Of a stretch of 47,872 bases of DNA, positions 32,641 through 40,813 are shown one piece after another (position 1 is the stretch's first letter; every line of letters starts with the position of its first letter). Both the position numbers and the translations under genes were made by a program. The notes below the pieces were generated by a model that saw only the letters and a list, made by a program, of their open reading frames with translations, had not been told where the DNA came from and did not search any database. Origin of the DNA: Sphaerochaetaceae bacterium (GTDB lineage: Bacteria > Spirochaetota > Spirochaetia > Sphaerochaetales > Sphaerochaetaceae); assembly GCA_028532765.1 (NCBI GenBank), contig JAQQAR010000037.1, forward strand, positions 1 through 47,872, written 5' to 3'.

Positions 32641-35490
32641 GTGTCCAACTCACTAGCTATACTCTTGACACTTATCGTCCTTTCCATCGATTTGTTTCTC
32701 TTGATTGCCACCCTGGTGGTACGCTTGGCACGGAATGCTCAGAACCTAAAAGACCGCGTTCTGGAGGATCAGTTGCTTGAGCAACTGGAGAGTGAGACAC
32801 TGCAACTGACGATATTCAAGACAAGAGCATTGCTGAGACTCTTCAATAAACTTTCCCCCGCTCTATGTTTCAGCGAAATGGTGGAAAATCAGTTTTATGA
32901 TCATCTCACCTCCACCAACTATGTCCAAAATATCTGCAAACGCCTGCAAGGGCGTTCGGTATTAGGTAGAATTGAAGCAGCTGCAAAGCTCAGAAATCTT
33001 GCAAAGGATCCCCAAATCAGAGAGACCATGCTTGATGCACTCAGGAAAGAAACAAACCAGGTGGTTATTCTCTATCTGTTCCAAGGTCTTGCACGGCGAG
33101 GAGAAAAGAAGGCAATGGGCATCATGCTCACAAAACTGCATCGATCCACGTTCTGGATGGCTGGTCGATACCGTTCACTTCTCTTGGGCTACAAGAGCCA
33201 GCTACTTCCCTATCTTCTGAAACGGCTGGACCGAAAAAGTCCTTCGATGCGCCTCCTTATTTGTGAATACGCACTGCTCTACTCGACTGAAGTACTCAAG
33301 GAGTACCTGGCCAGCCAAGCACAGACTTCCAACAAGCAGGTAAGAATCACTGCCCTCAGAGCACTCTGCAGACATTTCCCGAAGCGTCTACTTGTCTCTG
33401 AATTCCAGAAACCCCACTATCAGGACACGCTTCCCTTCGTCATCAAGGCGTATGCCAACCTGCAGGATAAACGACTGATTCATGAGATGCTTGGTTACTC
33501 CAACCACACAAGGTTGCATGATCACCTGGTTCAAGGGCTCACAGAGATGAGCGAACGCGATCCTTCCCTTATCTCCCTCTTGCTTACACGATTTGAAAAA
33601 CACAGATCGGTACCACAACGCAAGATTCTTGCAAAGGTATTGGATAACCGACTTTCCTATATATTGGAATCAAAGGAAGGTCCTCTAACACCACAACTCT
33701 CTGATTTGATCTCTTCCTTGGTCGATCAACTACATATAAGTGGTCTGATACAGTACCTCAATACCACCAGAGACAATGAGAAACAGGAAGCAATTCTGGC
33801 TCTCGTGAAGCAACGGGCAAGAAAGCAAAAAAAACTGAGGGAGTTGCTCATTACCTATCTCGATGCTGATATCCTTGAGAAAATGCAACTGAAAGCTTCC
33901 AGTGCGAAAGGACCTGTTGCGGTCCCTCACCAAGAAACTCCCCAGAGGATGATGCTCATTCTCCTGTTATCAGCTACGCTCTTGATCATCCCTTTACTTA
34001 TCCTTGCTACAGAGCTCCCAAACCTTGTTGATCTCACTGCCCGAGAGATATTTGACTTGTACGTAGTACGGTTCAATTACCTGCTTGTGTATTACTCGGT
34101 TACCATAAACATCATCTATCTTGCAGTGCTGACGGTCTCATTCCGTGCAGCCAATGTCCAGAACCGACTCTGGAGAGCCAAGGATGGCCAGATGCTCTTC
34201 CAGAAAGGTCTCCTGCCTTCAGTATCCATCATTGCTCCAGCCTATAATGAAGCAAGCAACATCATTGAGAGTACCAACAGCTTGCTGAACCAACAGTATC
34301 CTGACTATGAGCTGATTGTGGTCAACGATGGCTCCAAGGATGCAACCCTGAAAACCTTGATCGATTACTACAACTTGGAAAAACAGGACAAGATGGTCTC
34401 CAGAAGACTTTCAACCCGTCCACTACGTGGAATATACATGAACAAAAGCCTCCCCAATCTTATCGTGGTCGACAAAGTAAATGGGGGAAAGGCTGATAGC
34501 CTGAACCTTGGCTTGAATGTATCAACTAAGGAGTTTTTCTGCGGTATTGATGCCGACTCTCTCCTTGAGCCCGATGCGCTCCTGAAGGCAGTCTCCGTTA
34601 TGCTTGATACACCTATTGAGAGTATCGCCACAGGGGGGAACATCTGCCCGGTAAATGGATGCACCGTTGAGCTGGGCGCACTGGACAATGTGCGCCTTCC
34701 TGATAACTTCCTAGCCAGATTACAAAGCCTGGAATACATCCGTTCCTTCATGACTGGACGTGTTGGGTGGGCAAGTATGAACCTGTTGCTCATTATCAGC
34801 GGGGCTTTCGGTATTTTTCATCGGGAAAGAACCATCGCCACCGGAGGATACCTTACCAAGAGCGGCAAGTTTCATAAGGATACCGTGGGAGAGGATATGG
34901 AATTGGTGGTCCGTCTCTCCCGGTACATGAGGGAGAAACACAAGCCCTACCGTGTTCAGTATGCATGCAATGCAAACTGCTGGACTGAGGTTCCTGAAAA
35001 ATGGAAGGTGCTTCGTCGCCAGAGAAATCGTTGGCATCGCGGCCTGATAGACATCATGCTCTTCCACAGTTCCATGATTGGTAATCCTAGGTATGGACGT
35101 CTTGGTATGGTGGGGATGCTCTACTACTTCATCTTCGAACTACTTGGCCCATTCGTTGAAGCACAGGGGTTGTTGTTTGTGATACTGGGGGCCGTCCTTG
35201 GATTGCTCAATCTCCCCATTGCCCTGATGCTCTTCACTGCTACCATTGGTTTGGGAATCATGGTTTCCCTCTCAGCCGTGTTCATCAGTGAGTATGATAG
35301 ACCACTCTACTCAGGGAGAGATATCTCCAGATTGCTTGCAATGGCCGTTGTTGAGAACTTCGGGGTACGGCAGGTGATCAGCTTACTTCGTGTTTCGGCC
35401 TATTTCAGTGCCATGAGGAAGAATCGCGGTTGGGGTGCACAGGTCAGGGTGGGATTCAAGGCTTCCACTTCTCAAACAAAAACGAAGTAA
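32641..35490 (+). CDS. HEAT-repeat / family 2 processive glycosyltransferase
   Basis: A 949-residue membrane protein. One N-terminal span (about 4-29) is followed by some 380 residues of helical pairs typical of HEAT-like repeats (for example GRIEAAAKLRNLAKDP, ITALRALCRHFP). Two spans follow at about 438-500. The GT2 catalytic domain begins near 527 with SIIAPAYNE, then IVVNDGSKD, the metal motif Asp637-Ala-Asp639, the base region GED (751-752), and the acceptor motif Gln794-Arg-Asn-Arg-Trp798, as in processive synthases of cellulose, hyaluronan and poly-GlcNAc type. Several C-terminal spans complete the channel. The start is GTG one base after the upstream stop. Product sugar unknown. Confidence 0.88.
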   Translation: MSNSLAILLTLIVLSIDLFLLIATLVVRLARNAQNLKDRVLEDQLLEQLESETLQLTIFKTRALLRLFNKLSPALCFSEMVENQFYDHLTSTNYVQNICKRLQGRSVLGRIEAAAKLRNLAKDPQIRETMLDALRKETNQVVILYLFQGLARRGEKKAMGIMLTKLHRSTFWMAGRYRSLLLGYKSQLLPYLLKRLDRKSPSMRLLICEYALLYSTEVLKEYLASQAQTSNKQVRITALRALCRHFPKRLLVSEFQKPHYQDTLPFVIKAYANLQDKRLIHEMLGYSNHTRLHDHLVQGLTEMSERDPSLISLLLTRFEKHRSVPQRKILAKVLDNRLSYILESKEGPLTPQLSDLISSLVDQLHISGLIQYLNTTRDNEKQEAILALVKQRARKQKKLRELLITYLDADILEKMQLKASSAKGPVAVPHQETPQRMMLILLLSATLLIIPLLILATELPNLVDLTAREIFDLYVVRFNYLLVYYSVTINIIYLAVLTVSFRAANVQNRLWRAKDGQMLFQKGLLPSVSIIAPAYNEASNIIESTNSLLNQQYPDYELIVVNDGSKDATLKTLIDYYNLEKQDKMVSRRLSTRPLRGIYMNKSLPNLIVVDKVNGGKADSLNLGLNVSTKEFFCGIDADSLLEPDALLKAVSVMLDTPIESIATGGNICPVNGCTVELGALDNVRLPDNFLARLQSLEYIRSFMTGRVGWASMNLLLIISGAFGIFHRERTIATGGYLTKSGKFHKDTVGEDMELVVRLSRYMREKHKPYRVQYACNANCWTEVPEKWKVLRRQRNRWHRGLIDIMLFHSSMIGNPRYGRLGMVGMLYYFIFELLGPFVEAQGLLFVILGAVLGLLNLPIALMLFTATIGLGIMVSLSAVFISEYDRPLYSGRDISRLLAMAVVENFGVRQVISLLRVSAYFSAMRKNRGWGAQVRVGFKASTSQTKTK

Positions 35491-36205
35491 CAACCAGATG
35501 GACTGGCGATGAAGGTGCTTTACCCTGATAGAGCCAGAGGTTGATCCGAAATCGTACCTTTCCTTCACTTGGACTCTCTGGATAGCTCCATCTGTTGATA
35601 AGCATACGCTCACTCTCTATATCATCGGGATCAACAGCCCCATGATAGGAAGCAAAAGAGACATCCTGTGGCGTCCAGACTATGCGATGGGTGGTAAGAT
35701 TTCCATTCAGTTCTGGATCAAACACCTCAATCCTATTTGGATCAGTATAGGGCTGAACGACATACTGAAAGTTTGTACCGTCCGGTGATCCCCAGGCCGC
35801 AAACTCAATATCGATCTCCCTGTTGTACTCCTCAGGGGAGGTATCCCAAGTGAAAAATCCTGCAACAACATATGGGTCATATGATGCAGCATCTGTTTCC
35901 ACGGTGAAGGTGTAAGTTCCATACCCTAAGCGCTCCCGGGTAAAGATTTCAGTAGCCCACCACTTCTCATCATGTTGTTTGAGTGTAAGATGAAGACCCC
36001 AGTCATCAACCCAGACAGCGGAAGGATCAGCTCTGAAATAGTTTGGCCCAGGACTGGTCGGAGTGATGCTGCTCTTGGTCCTCCAGTGCAGTCCTCCAAA
36101 GGCAAGCTCCTTTGGCCTTGTTTTCATCAAGGTGGTTTCCTCTGCAAAAAGCGCACAAGAGACGAAGAGAAAACTCAGAAAGAGCACAGATAGTGTTTTT
36201 TTCAT
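35456..36205 (-). CDS. Secreted glycoside hydrolase family 16-like protein
   Basis: A 249-residue exported beta-glucanase-like protein. A signal peptide covers about 1-21 and contains SC, so lipidation at Cys17 is possible. The GH16 active-site motif is visible as EIDIE, with Glu130 nucleophile, Asp132 and acid/base Glu134, preceded by GTYTFTVETD and followed by the strand pattern of the jelly-roll. Members cut beta-1,3/1,4-glucans or galactans. Its ATG overlaps the deacetylase stop by 4 bp. Its last 35 bases overlap the glycosyltransferase gene tail to tail, so it may act on that enzyme's product. Confidence 0.85.
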   Translation of the reverse strand: MKKTLSVLFLSFLFVSCALFAEETTLMKTRPKELAFGGLHWRTKSSITPTSPGPNYFRADPSAVWVDDWGLHLTLKQHDEKWWATEIFTRERLGYGTYTFTVETDAASYDPYVVAGFFTWDTSPEEYNREIDIEFAAWGSPDGTNFQYVVQPYTDPNRIEVFDPELNGNLTTHRIVWTPQDVSFASYHGAVDPDDIESERMLINRWSYPESPSEGKVRFRINLWLYQGKAPSSPVHLVVTSFLFEKWKP

Positions 36206-37053
36206 TTCCGTTTTCCCATCAGTGTGAGTACGTTCTGTACCAATACGTCACTGCTGTAGTTCTCGACATTCATGGCACCAATCATCCAGGGATTAATCTT
36301 GGTTAGGAGTCGGGCTTCAGGCTTTGATGTCCTGATCGCTTGGTACCCAAGATCATAGGCTGCACTGATAATTCTCTCATCTCCCGCACCACTGCCAAAA
36401 GGAAGTGCCAAGACAGTAACCGGCTCTCCAACTTCTTCCTCAATAATCTGCTTCGATTGCTGCAACTCCCTCCTGATTTCTTCCTCACCCAAATCACCCA
36501 TCATCCGATGGGTCTGAGAGTGCGATTCAAAGTAAAACAGCTTCCGACCATCCCCGGTTCGGTAATCACTCATTTCCCTTACCTGATCCCAACTCATGTA
36601 CCCCACCTCACCTATGAATGAAGGAACCAGGAAGATGGTCGCTTCCAATTCATACGCCTTGAACAGGGGGAATACGATTGCATACAGGGAGAGGTCTCCA
36701 TCATCGAACGTGATGATGGCTTGATCAGTCTTGGAATCTATTGGGTTGGTAAGCAACTGCTTGAAGTTGGTGAGCGCAAAGTTCCTTTTCACAAACAAAA
36801 GGTCATTCTCAAAATTGTATAGGTCACGGTTGTAGACATTACCGGTACGGCCAAAAACCACATTATGGTAGAGCAAAACTAATAGCTTAGGCTCAGAGCG
36901 GAGAGGGATTGTTGGCTGCGAAGTAAGAGTTGAGTCTTGTCCTTCACTCCAGTAGCGAACACTTGGGGCATAGGGGGACTCTCCCTGCGGCTCTGCAAAC
37001 AGGGATCCCATGCTCAGGAGAAAGACCATAACACACACAATTTTAATTCTCAT
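36202..37053 (-). CDS. Secreted polysaccharide deacetylase (CE4)
   Basis: A 283-residue NodB-homology deacetylase with a signal peptide (about 1-20). Motif 1 is TFDDGD with Asp117 and Asp118, and motif 2 is HSQTH with metal ligands His178 and His182. The later strand motifs are VLALPFGSG and the C-terminal part around NPWMIGAMN. It would remove N- or O-acetyl groups from an extracytoplasmic polysaccharide. ATG 37053 overlaps the CruF-like gene stop by 4 bp, so it is translated from the carotenoid transcript; a longer frame upstream is antisense-like and lacks a signal peptide start. Confidence 0.88.
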   Translation of the reverse strand: MRIKIVCVMVFLLSMGSLFAEPQGESPYAPSVRYWSEGQDSTLTSQPTIPLRSEPKLLVLLYHNVVFGRTGNVYNRDLYNFENDLLFVKRNFALTNFKQLLTNPIDSKTDQAIITFDDGDLSLYAIVFPLFKAYELEATIFLVPSFIGEVGYMSWDQVREMSDYRTGDGRKLFYFESHSQTHRMMGDLGEEEIRRELQQSKQIIEEEVGEPVTVLALPFGSGAGDERIISAAYDLGYQAIRTSKPEARLLTKINPWMIGAMNVENYSSDVLVQNVLTLMGKRK

Positions 37054-37694
37054 ATCGCAAATATCCTTAAGGAGAGAAAGAAAATGAACTGTATCACAAC
37101 TATGATTGTAGGGACCTTGCTTGCACTCTGCAAGCCATTCCTGAAATACAGATAGGAGAAGAGAAATGCAATCACGAACCACGCAATATAGTTCTGCAAG
37201 GGAATAGGACCGGCTGTCCAATTCCAGTAATCAAATGCAATGGCAACCGGCTCCATGACATAATCAAACAAGACGGTCAGGGAAGCGGTAATCAGAGCAG
37301 CAAGTGTATTGTTCGTGACGTTCTGTCTCACGACATCGGCAATTCCCAGGATAATGATGGTCCAGTTTATCCCGATGAGCAACGGAACGCCGAGCAACTT
37401 CAGGCCAAGGGTACTCCCATAGGTATAGGCACCAAAGACAAGCGAGGTAGCCACCCCCACGATCTCAAGGAACAATGTTACAAGAAAGGTAACAAGAGCC
37501 CACGATAAGAGAGGCATGTTCTTCTCTCGTATATCAAAAAAGAAACCAATGACGGAGGTCAGGAGGATTGAGTATGGGGTGAGGAGCAACATAAGTGGAA
37601 GCGTGGCATCCGCGATGTGGGCAATTGTTCCTACAAGATAAAAGGGACCTAAGAGATATATGATTAATCTTTCTTCTTTCCTTAGATGGGACAT
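37050..37694 (-). CDS. cruF: CruF-like carotenoid hydratase
   Basis: A 214-residue seven-span membrane protein of the CruF / DUF422 carotenoid family, which adds water across the terminal double bond of acyclic carotenoids. The family signature is clear: EIVGVATSLVFGAYTYG, then LLGVPLLIGINW, LFDYVMEPVAIAFDYWNW and NYIAWFVIA. It overlaps the phytoene synthase gene by 13 bp and the deacetylase gene by 4 bp. The reaction would give a 1-hydroxy end group that may later be glycosylated or oxidised. Confidence 0.88.
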   Translation of the reverse strand: MSHLRKEERLIIYLLGPFYLVGTIAHIADATLPLMLLLTPYSILLTSVIGFFFDIREKNMPLLSWALVTFLVTLFLEIVGVATSLVFGAYTYGSTLGLKLLGVPLLIGINWTIIILGIADVVRQNVTNNTLAALITASLTVLFDYVMEPVAIAFDYWNWTAGPIPLQNYIAWFVIAFLFSYLYFRNGLQSASKVPTIIVVIQFIFFLSLRIFAI

Positions 37695-38518
37695 GGCAGG
37701 GCTACTCCTAGCATATGGGCAATCCCCTTTCGTAAGATTCTACCTTTCGGCGGTTTGACTTGTCTTTCAAAGACAACGAGTGGGTCCTTGGCAATCTGGC
37801 TGGCGGTCCAGCAATACATATCTGCTGCGGTCATGATAGGAATCCTGTATCGGCGTGGGATATAGGCATAGCCTTTTTCTGCTTCTCTCTGCCACCCCTG
37901 ATAACGCTCAATCTCTCTTCTGATAAATGCAGAGAAAATCTCAGGATTCTTTTTTGCTTCCCCCTCCTTCAGCGATACAAGAGAGGTATCCAATAAGGGG
38001 AGATATCGTCTTCCCAGTTCATTGTCCTCTGCAATATCACGGATAAAGTTTATATACTGCATTGCACGGCCAAGCATGGCAGCATAAGGAAAGGAAGCTT
38101 CATCAAGATCCATGATCCGTGCCATGAACAGGCCGATCACCTCTGCTGAACCATAGATATAGGTCAGTACATCCTCAAGCGTCTCACAGGTTGATTCACT
38201 CAAGTCATGTTCCATGGAATCGAGGAAGGCTTCTGTCCAAGAAGGGTCGAATCTTTTTCGTTTCTGTAGCTCGATAAAGGCATCAATGACCTCATCCCCA
38301 CTGGGATCCCCACTCGTAAGAGCCTTCATGTAAAGAGAGCGAAAATGATGAAACTGCTGGGGATCCACCGGTTGGTCATCCACCAGGTTATCAGCTACAC
38401 GAACAAACCCGTAGAGCGCATAGACGTCCCTACGAACTTGCGGAGGGAAGAAGCGGGAGCTGAAGTAATAGGTATTACTTCCGTTCCTAAAGATATGTTC
38501 ATGTCGGTCAGCTACCAT
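37682..38518 (-). CDS. crtB: Phytoene/squalene synthase
   Basis: A 278-residue head-to-head prenyl synthase. The first Asp-rich motif is DNLVDD (43-48), and the second is in FIRDIAEDNELGRRYLP; YIYGSAEVIG is also typical. It condenses two prenyl diphosphates, probably geranylgeranyl diphosphate to phytoene, although a C30 product cannot be excluded. ATG 38518 follows AAGGA and overlaps the crtI stop by 11 bp; a longer frame to 38542 begins deeper inside crtI. No prenyl synthase gene (crtE) is in the window. Confidence 0.92.
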   Translation of the reverse strand: MVADRHEHIFRNGSNTYYFSSRFFPPQVRRDVYALYGFVRVADNLVDDQPVDPQQFHHFRSLYMKALTSGDPSGDEVIDAFIELQKRKRFDPSWTEAFLDSMEHDLSESTCETLEDVLTYIYGSAEVIGLFMARIMDLDEASFPYAAMLGRAMQYINFIRDIAEDNELGRRYLPLLDTSLVSLKEGEAKKNPEIFSAFIRREIERYQGWQREAEKGYAYIPRRYRIPIMTAADMYCWTASQIAKDPLVVFERQVKPPKGRILRKGIAHMLGVALPCPI

Positions 38519-39983
38519 AGGTTTCCTTAATTTCCTTTGCAATCAATTCACTGGCGATAAGCACCATGGGTACCCCTACCCCCGGATGCGTGTATTGCCC
38601 GGTGTAATAGAGATTCTTTACAGTCTTGTTCTGGTGACGGGGACGGAAGACGGCAGTCTGCATCAGCGTATGGCTCAGTCCAAGAGCTGTTCCCTTATAT
38701 GCATGATAGTCAGAGATGAAGTCCCGATGGGAGTACAACCGTTTTACCAAGAGATCCTTTCGGAGATCTTCTCCTGTCACGTTCTGCACATGATCGGCTA
38801 TATGCTCGAAATAGGCATTTCTCTGCTCCTCAGTATCAACAAGTCCTGGGGCAACCGGTACCAGCAAGAACACATTCTCACACCCTTCGGGTGCTGAAGA
38901 GGGGTCTGTCTTGCTGATACAACTAAGGTAGAAGCAGGGGTCTTTCGGCCAGTCAGGATTCTTGAAAATTGCATCAAAATGCGTATTCCAGTTCTTCGCA
39001 AAATAGAGATTGTGGTGCTCCAATCCTTTCAATTCCCTCCCAATTCCCAGATAGGCAATGAACATCGAGGGGGCAACCACCCGCTTCTCCCAATATGAGT
39101 CAGAATACGTGCGATGCTTATCCTCAAGGAGGTTTGTATCACTGTGGTGGTAATCGGCAGAGGAGACAACCACATCTGCCAGGAATGTTCCTTTATTGGT
39201 TTCAACCCCAACTGCCCGATTTCCTTCAGTCAGCACTTTCAGCACTTCTGCACCGGTAACCAGCTCAACCCCCAGTTCCTTGCACAGCGAGGCAAACCCT
39301 GTTGCAGCTCCAGCCATTCCTTTCTGGGGGAAAAATACACCAAGATTAAGATCAACATGCGTCATGATGGAGTAAATTGCAGGGGCCTGGGCGGGATTGG
39401 TGCCCAGAAACACCATGGCATATTCCAGGATCTGCTTTGCCCGATAATCTTTTACGTAGTTTGAGACGAAGGAGTCAAGTTTTCCCAGCACTCCCAGGCG
39501 CAATCCCTCTGTCATCAATCGTCTATTGAAGAACTGCCCGATGTGTTTATAATCACGATAGAGAAAATCCTCCATAGCTACATCATACTTATAGGTCGAC
39601 TGCTGCATGTAGGCTTTCAGGGCTTTTCCACCACCCTTCTCGAATGACTCAAAGAGTTTTTGGTTCTCATCAAAACGTGGGGTGAGACAGGCCGTTTCCC
39701 CACCTTCAAAGAAGACCTTATAATATGGATCAATGGGACTAAGATCGTAGTAGTCTTCCCGCTGTTTACCAAAGAGAGAGAAGTAATGCTCGAACACTTC
39801 AGGCATGAGATACCACGACGGTCCCATGTCAAAGGTAAATCCGTCTTTTTCCCAATATCTAGCTCTTCCCCCAAGTTGGGCATTCTTCTCGACCAAGGTC
39901 ACATTCCAGCCATCACGGGCCAGGAGTGCCGCTGTACTGAGGCCACCGAAGCCTCCGCCTATGACTACTGCTTTCTTGTTCAT
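38508..39983 (-). CDS. crtI: Phytoene desaturase
   Basis: A 491-residue FAD-dependent carotenoid desaturase. The dinucleotide-binding motif is VVIGGGFGGLSTAALLA (7-23) and the second FAD region is VEKNAQLGGRARYWEKDGFTFDMG. The C-terminal signature reads LYYTGQYTHPGVGVPMVLIA. The length is normal. It heads a five-gene minus-strand operon (crtI, crtB, cruF, deacetylase, GH16) in which every junction overlaps. The number of desaturation steps cannot be judged from sequence. Confidence 0.95.
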   Translation of the reverse strand: MNKKAVVIGGGFGGLSTAALLARDGWNVTLVEKNAQLGGRARYWEKDGFTFDMGPSWYLMPEVFEHYFSLFGKQREDYYDLSPIDPYYKVFFEGGETACLTPRFDENQKLFESFEKGGGKALKAYMQQSTYKYDVAMEDFLYRDYKHIGQFFNRRLMTEGLRLGVLGKLDSFVSNYVKDYRAKQILEYAMVFLGTNPAQAPAIYSIMTHVDLNLGVFFPQKGMAGAATGFASLCKELGVELVTGAEVLKVLTEGNRAVGVETNKGTFLADVVVSSADYHHSDTNLLEDKHRTYSDSYWEKRVVAPSMFIAYLGIGRELKGLEHHNLYFAKNWNTHFDAIFKNPDWPKDPCFYLSCISKTDPSSAPEGCENVFLLVPVAPGLVDTEEQRNAYFEHIADHVQNVTGEDLRKDLLVKRLYSHRDFISDYHAYKGTALGLSHTLMQTAVFRPRHQNKTVKNLYYTGQYTHPGVGVPMVLIASELIAKEIKETYGS

Positions 39984-40038
39984 GAAAAAATCCTATGTGG
40001 TTTGATAGAGAAAAGCAAGAAGAAAATATGGTTTAGTT

Positions 40039-40067
40039 ATTAAAAAAGAATCAATCTTATTAAGCAA
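40039..40067 (-). promoter_or_regulatory. Candidate carotenoid-operon promoter
   Basis: On the minus strand, TTGCTT (40062-40067) and TTTAAT (40039-40044) are spaced by exactly 17 bases in a strongly AT-rich stretch, about 55 bases before the crtI ATG. No operator was recognised. Confidence 0.45.
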
Positions 40068-40143
40068 TATTTGAAATTTCACTGTTTGTATCCTGCTTCT
40101 CTCTTTTTTCGTAATCTTGTATGCTGGGCGCGAGGAGAATCCC

Positions 40144-40596
40144 ATGATAATTGATCAGATCAACAACCTAGAACGTTACATCCCCAGCCTACCAGCCCTT
40201 CAGACAGTTCGCGAAATTCTGGAAAGCGGCAAACTACCAAGCATGGAGTATGGCAGTTACCCTACTGACAATCCCAAGGTACGCTACAACTTGTTTACCT
40301 ATACAACTACAACACCTGAGAATCTGACGTTTGAGATACATAAAAAGGAAGTGGATGTACAGATTCTCCTTTCTGGATTTGAAACGATGGTAATTGCTGA
40401 TAGATCATCACTAAAGGAGACCATCGGGTATGATGCCAGCAAGGATGCTTCGTTTGCAGAAGGCAAGCAACTACTTACCTACCAAGCAACTCCCTCTACC
40501 TTTGCCCTGTTCTTCCCAGGGGAAGGACATGCATGCAATCTCATCGATGGGCATTCCACTGATGTGGTGAAGGTTGTCTTTAAGATTCTTGTATAA
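40144..40596 (+). CDS. YhcH/YjgK/YiaL family protein
   Basis: A 150-residue DUF386 cupin-like protein, often found in sialic-acid and other sugar-acid operons and thought to be a sugar-anomer or isomer-handling enzyme. Characteristic are FEIHKKEVDVQILLSGFETM with conserved His and Glu/Asp metal ligands, FALFFPGEGHACNL and a C-terminal VVKVVFKI. ATG 40144 lies six bases after GAGGAG. It is followed by a strong terminator, so it is transcribed apart from the TRAP operon, but its function fits that operon. Confidence 0.9.
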   Translation: MIIDQINNLERYIPSLPALQTVREILESGKLPSMEYGSYPTDNPKVRYNLFTYTTTTPENLTFEIHKKEVDVQILLSGFETMVIADRSSLKETIGYDASKDASFAEGKQLLTYQATPSTFALFFPGEGHACNLIDGHSTDVVKVVFKILV

Positions 40597-40617
40597 CGCA
40601 TATGGACGATAATTCTG

Positions 40618-40651
40618 GACTGTTGGGTTTCCAACAGTCTATTTTTTTTCC
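40618..40651 (+). terminator. Rho-independent terminator after yhcH-type gene
   Basis: A perfect 9-bp stem GACTGTTGG/CCAACAGTC (40618-40626 with 40631-40639) with a GTTT loop, followed directly by a run of eight T after TA. It is the clearest terminator in the window. Confidence 0.92.
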
Positions 40652-40723
40652 TTTTTTTCGATTTGCTGAAATTTCCATTTGACAGATCCGGAAAGTCATG
40701 CAACGATTAACCTGTAAGACAGC

Positions 40724-40765
40724 TTTACAAGTTTACAGATTTTACAAGGCTTGGCATGTGCCAAG
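40724..40765 (+). promoter_or_regulatory. Repeat array and palindrome upstream of TRAP operon
   Basis: Three copies of TTTACA (40724-40729, 40732-40737, 40741-40746) at 8-9 base steps are followed by an inverted repeat CTTGGCA-TG-TGCCAAG (40750-40765), 49 bases before the dctP ATG. The palindrome could bind the GntR/FCD regulator encoded at the operon end. No -10 element with good spacing was found. Confidence 0.45.
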
Positions 40766-40813
40766 CAAGAAAGAAACATTGTTACACCGCACAGCGGTCC
40801 ACAGGAGGAAACA

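Noticed and set aside
40750-40770. Possible sigma-54 promoter (TGGCATG...)
   Set aside because: The -12 part reads AAGC rather than TTGC; the symmetry is better explained by an operator.
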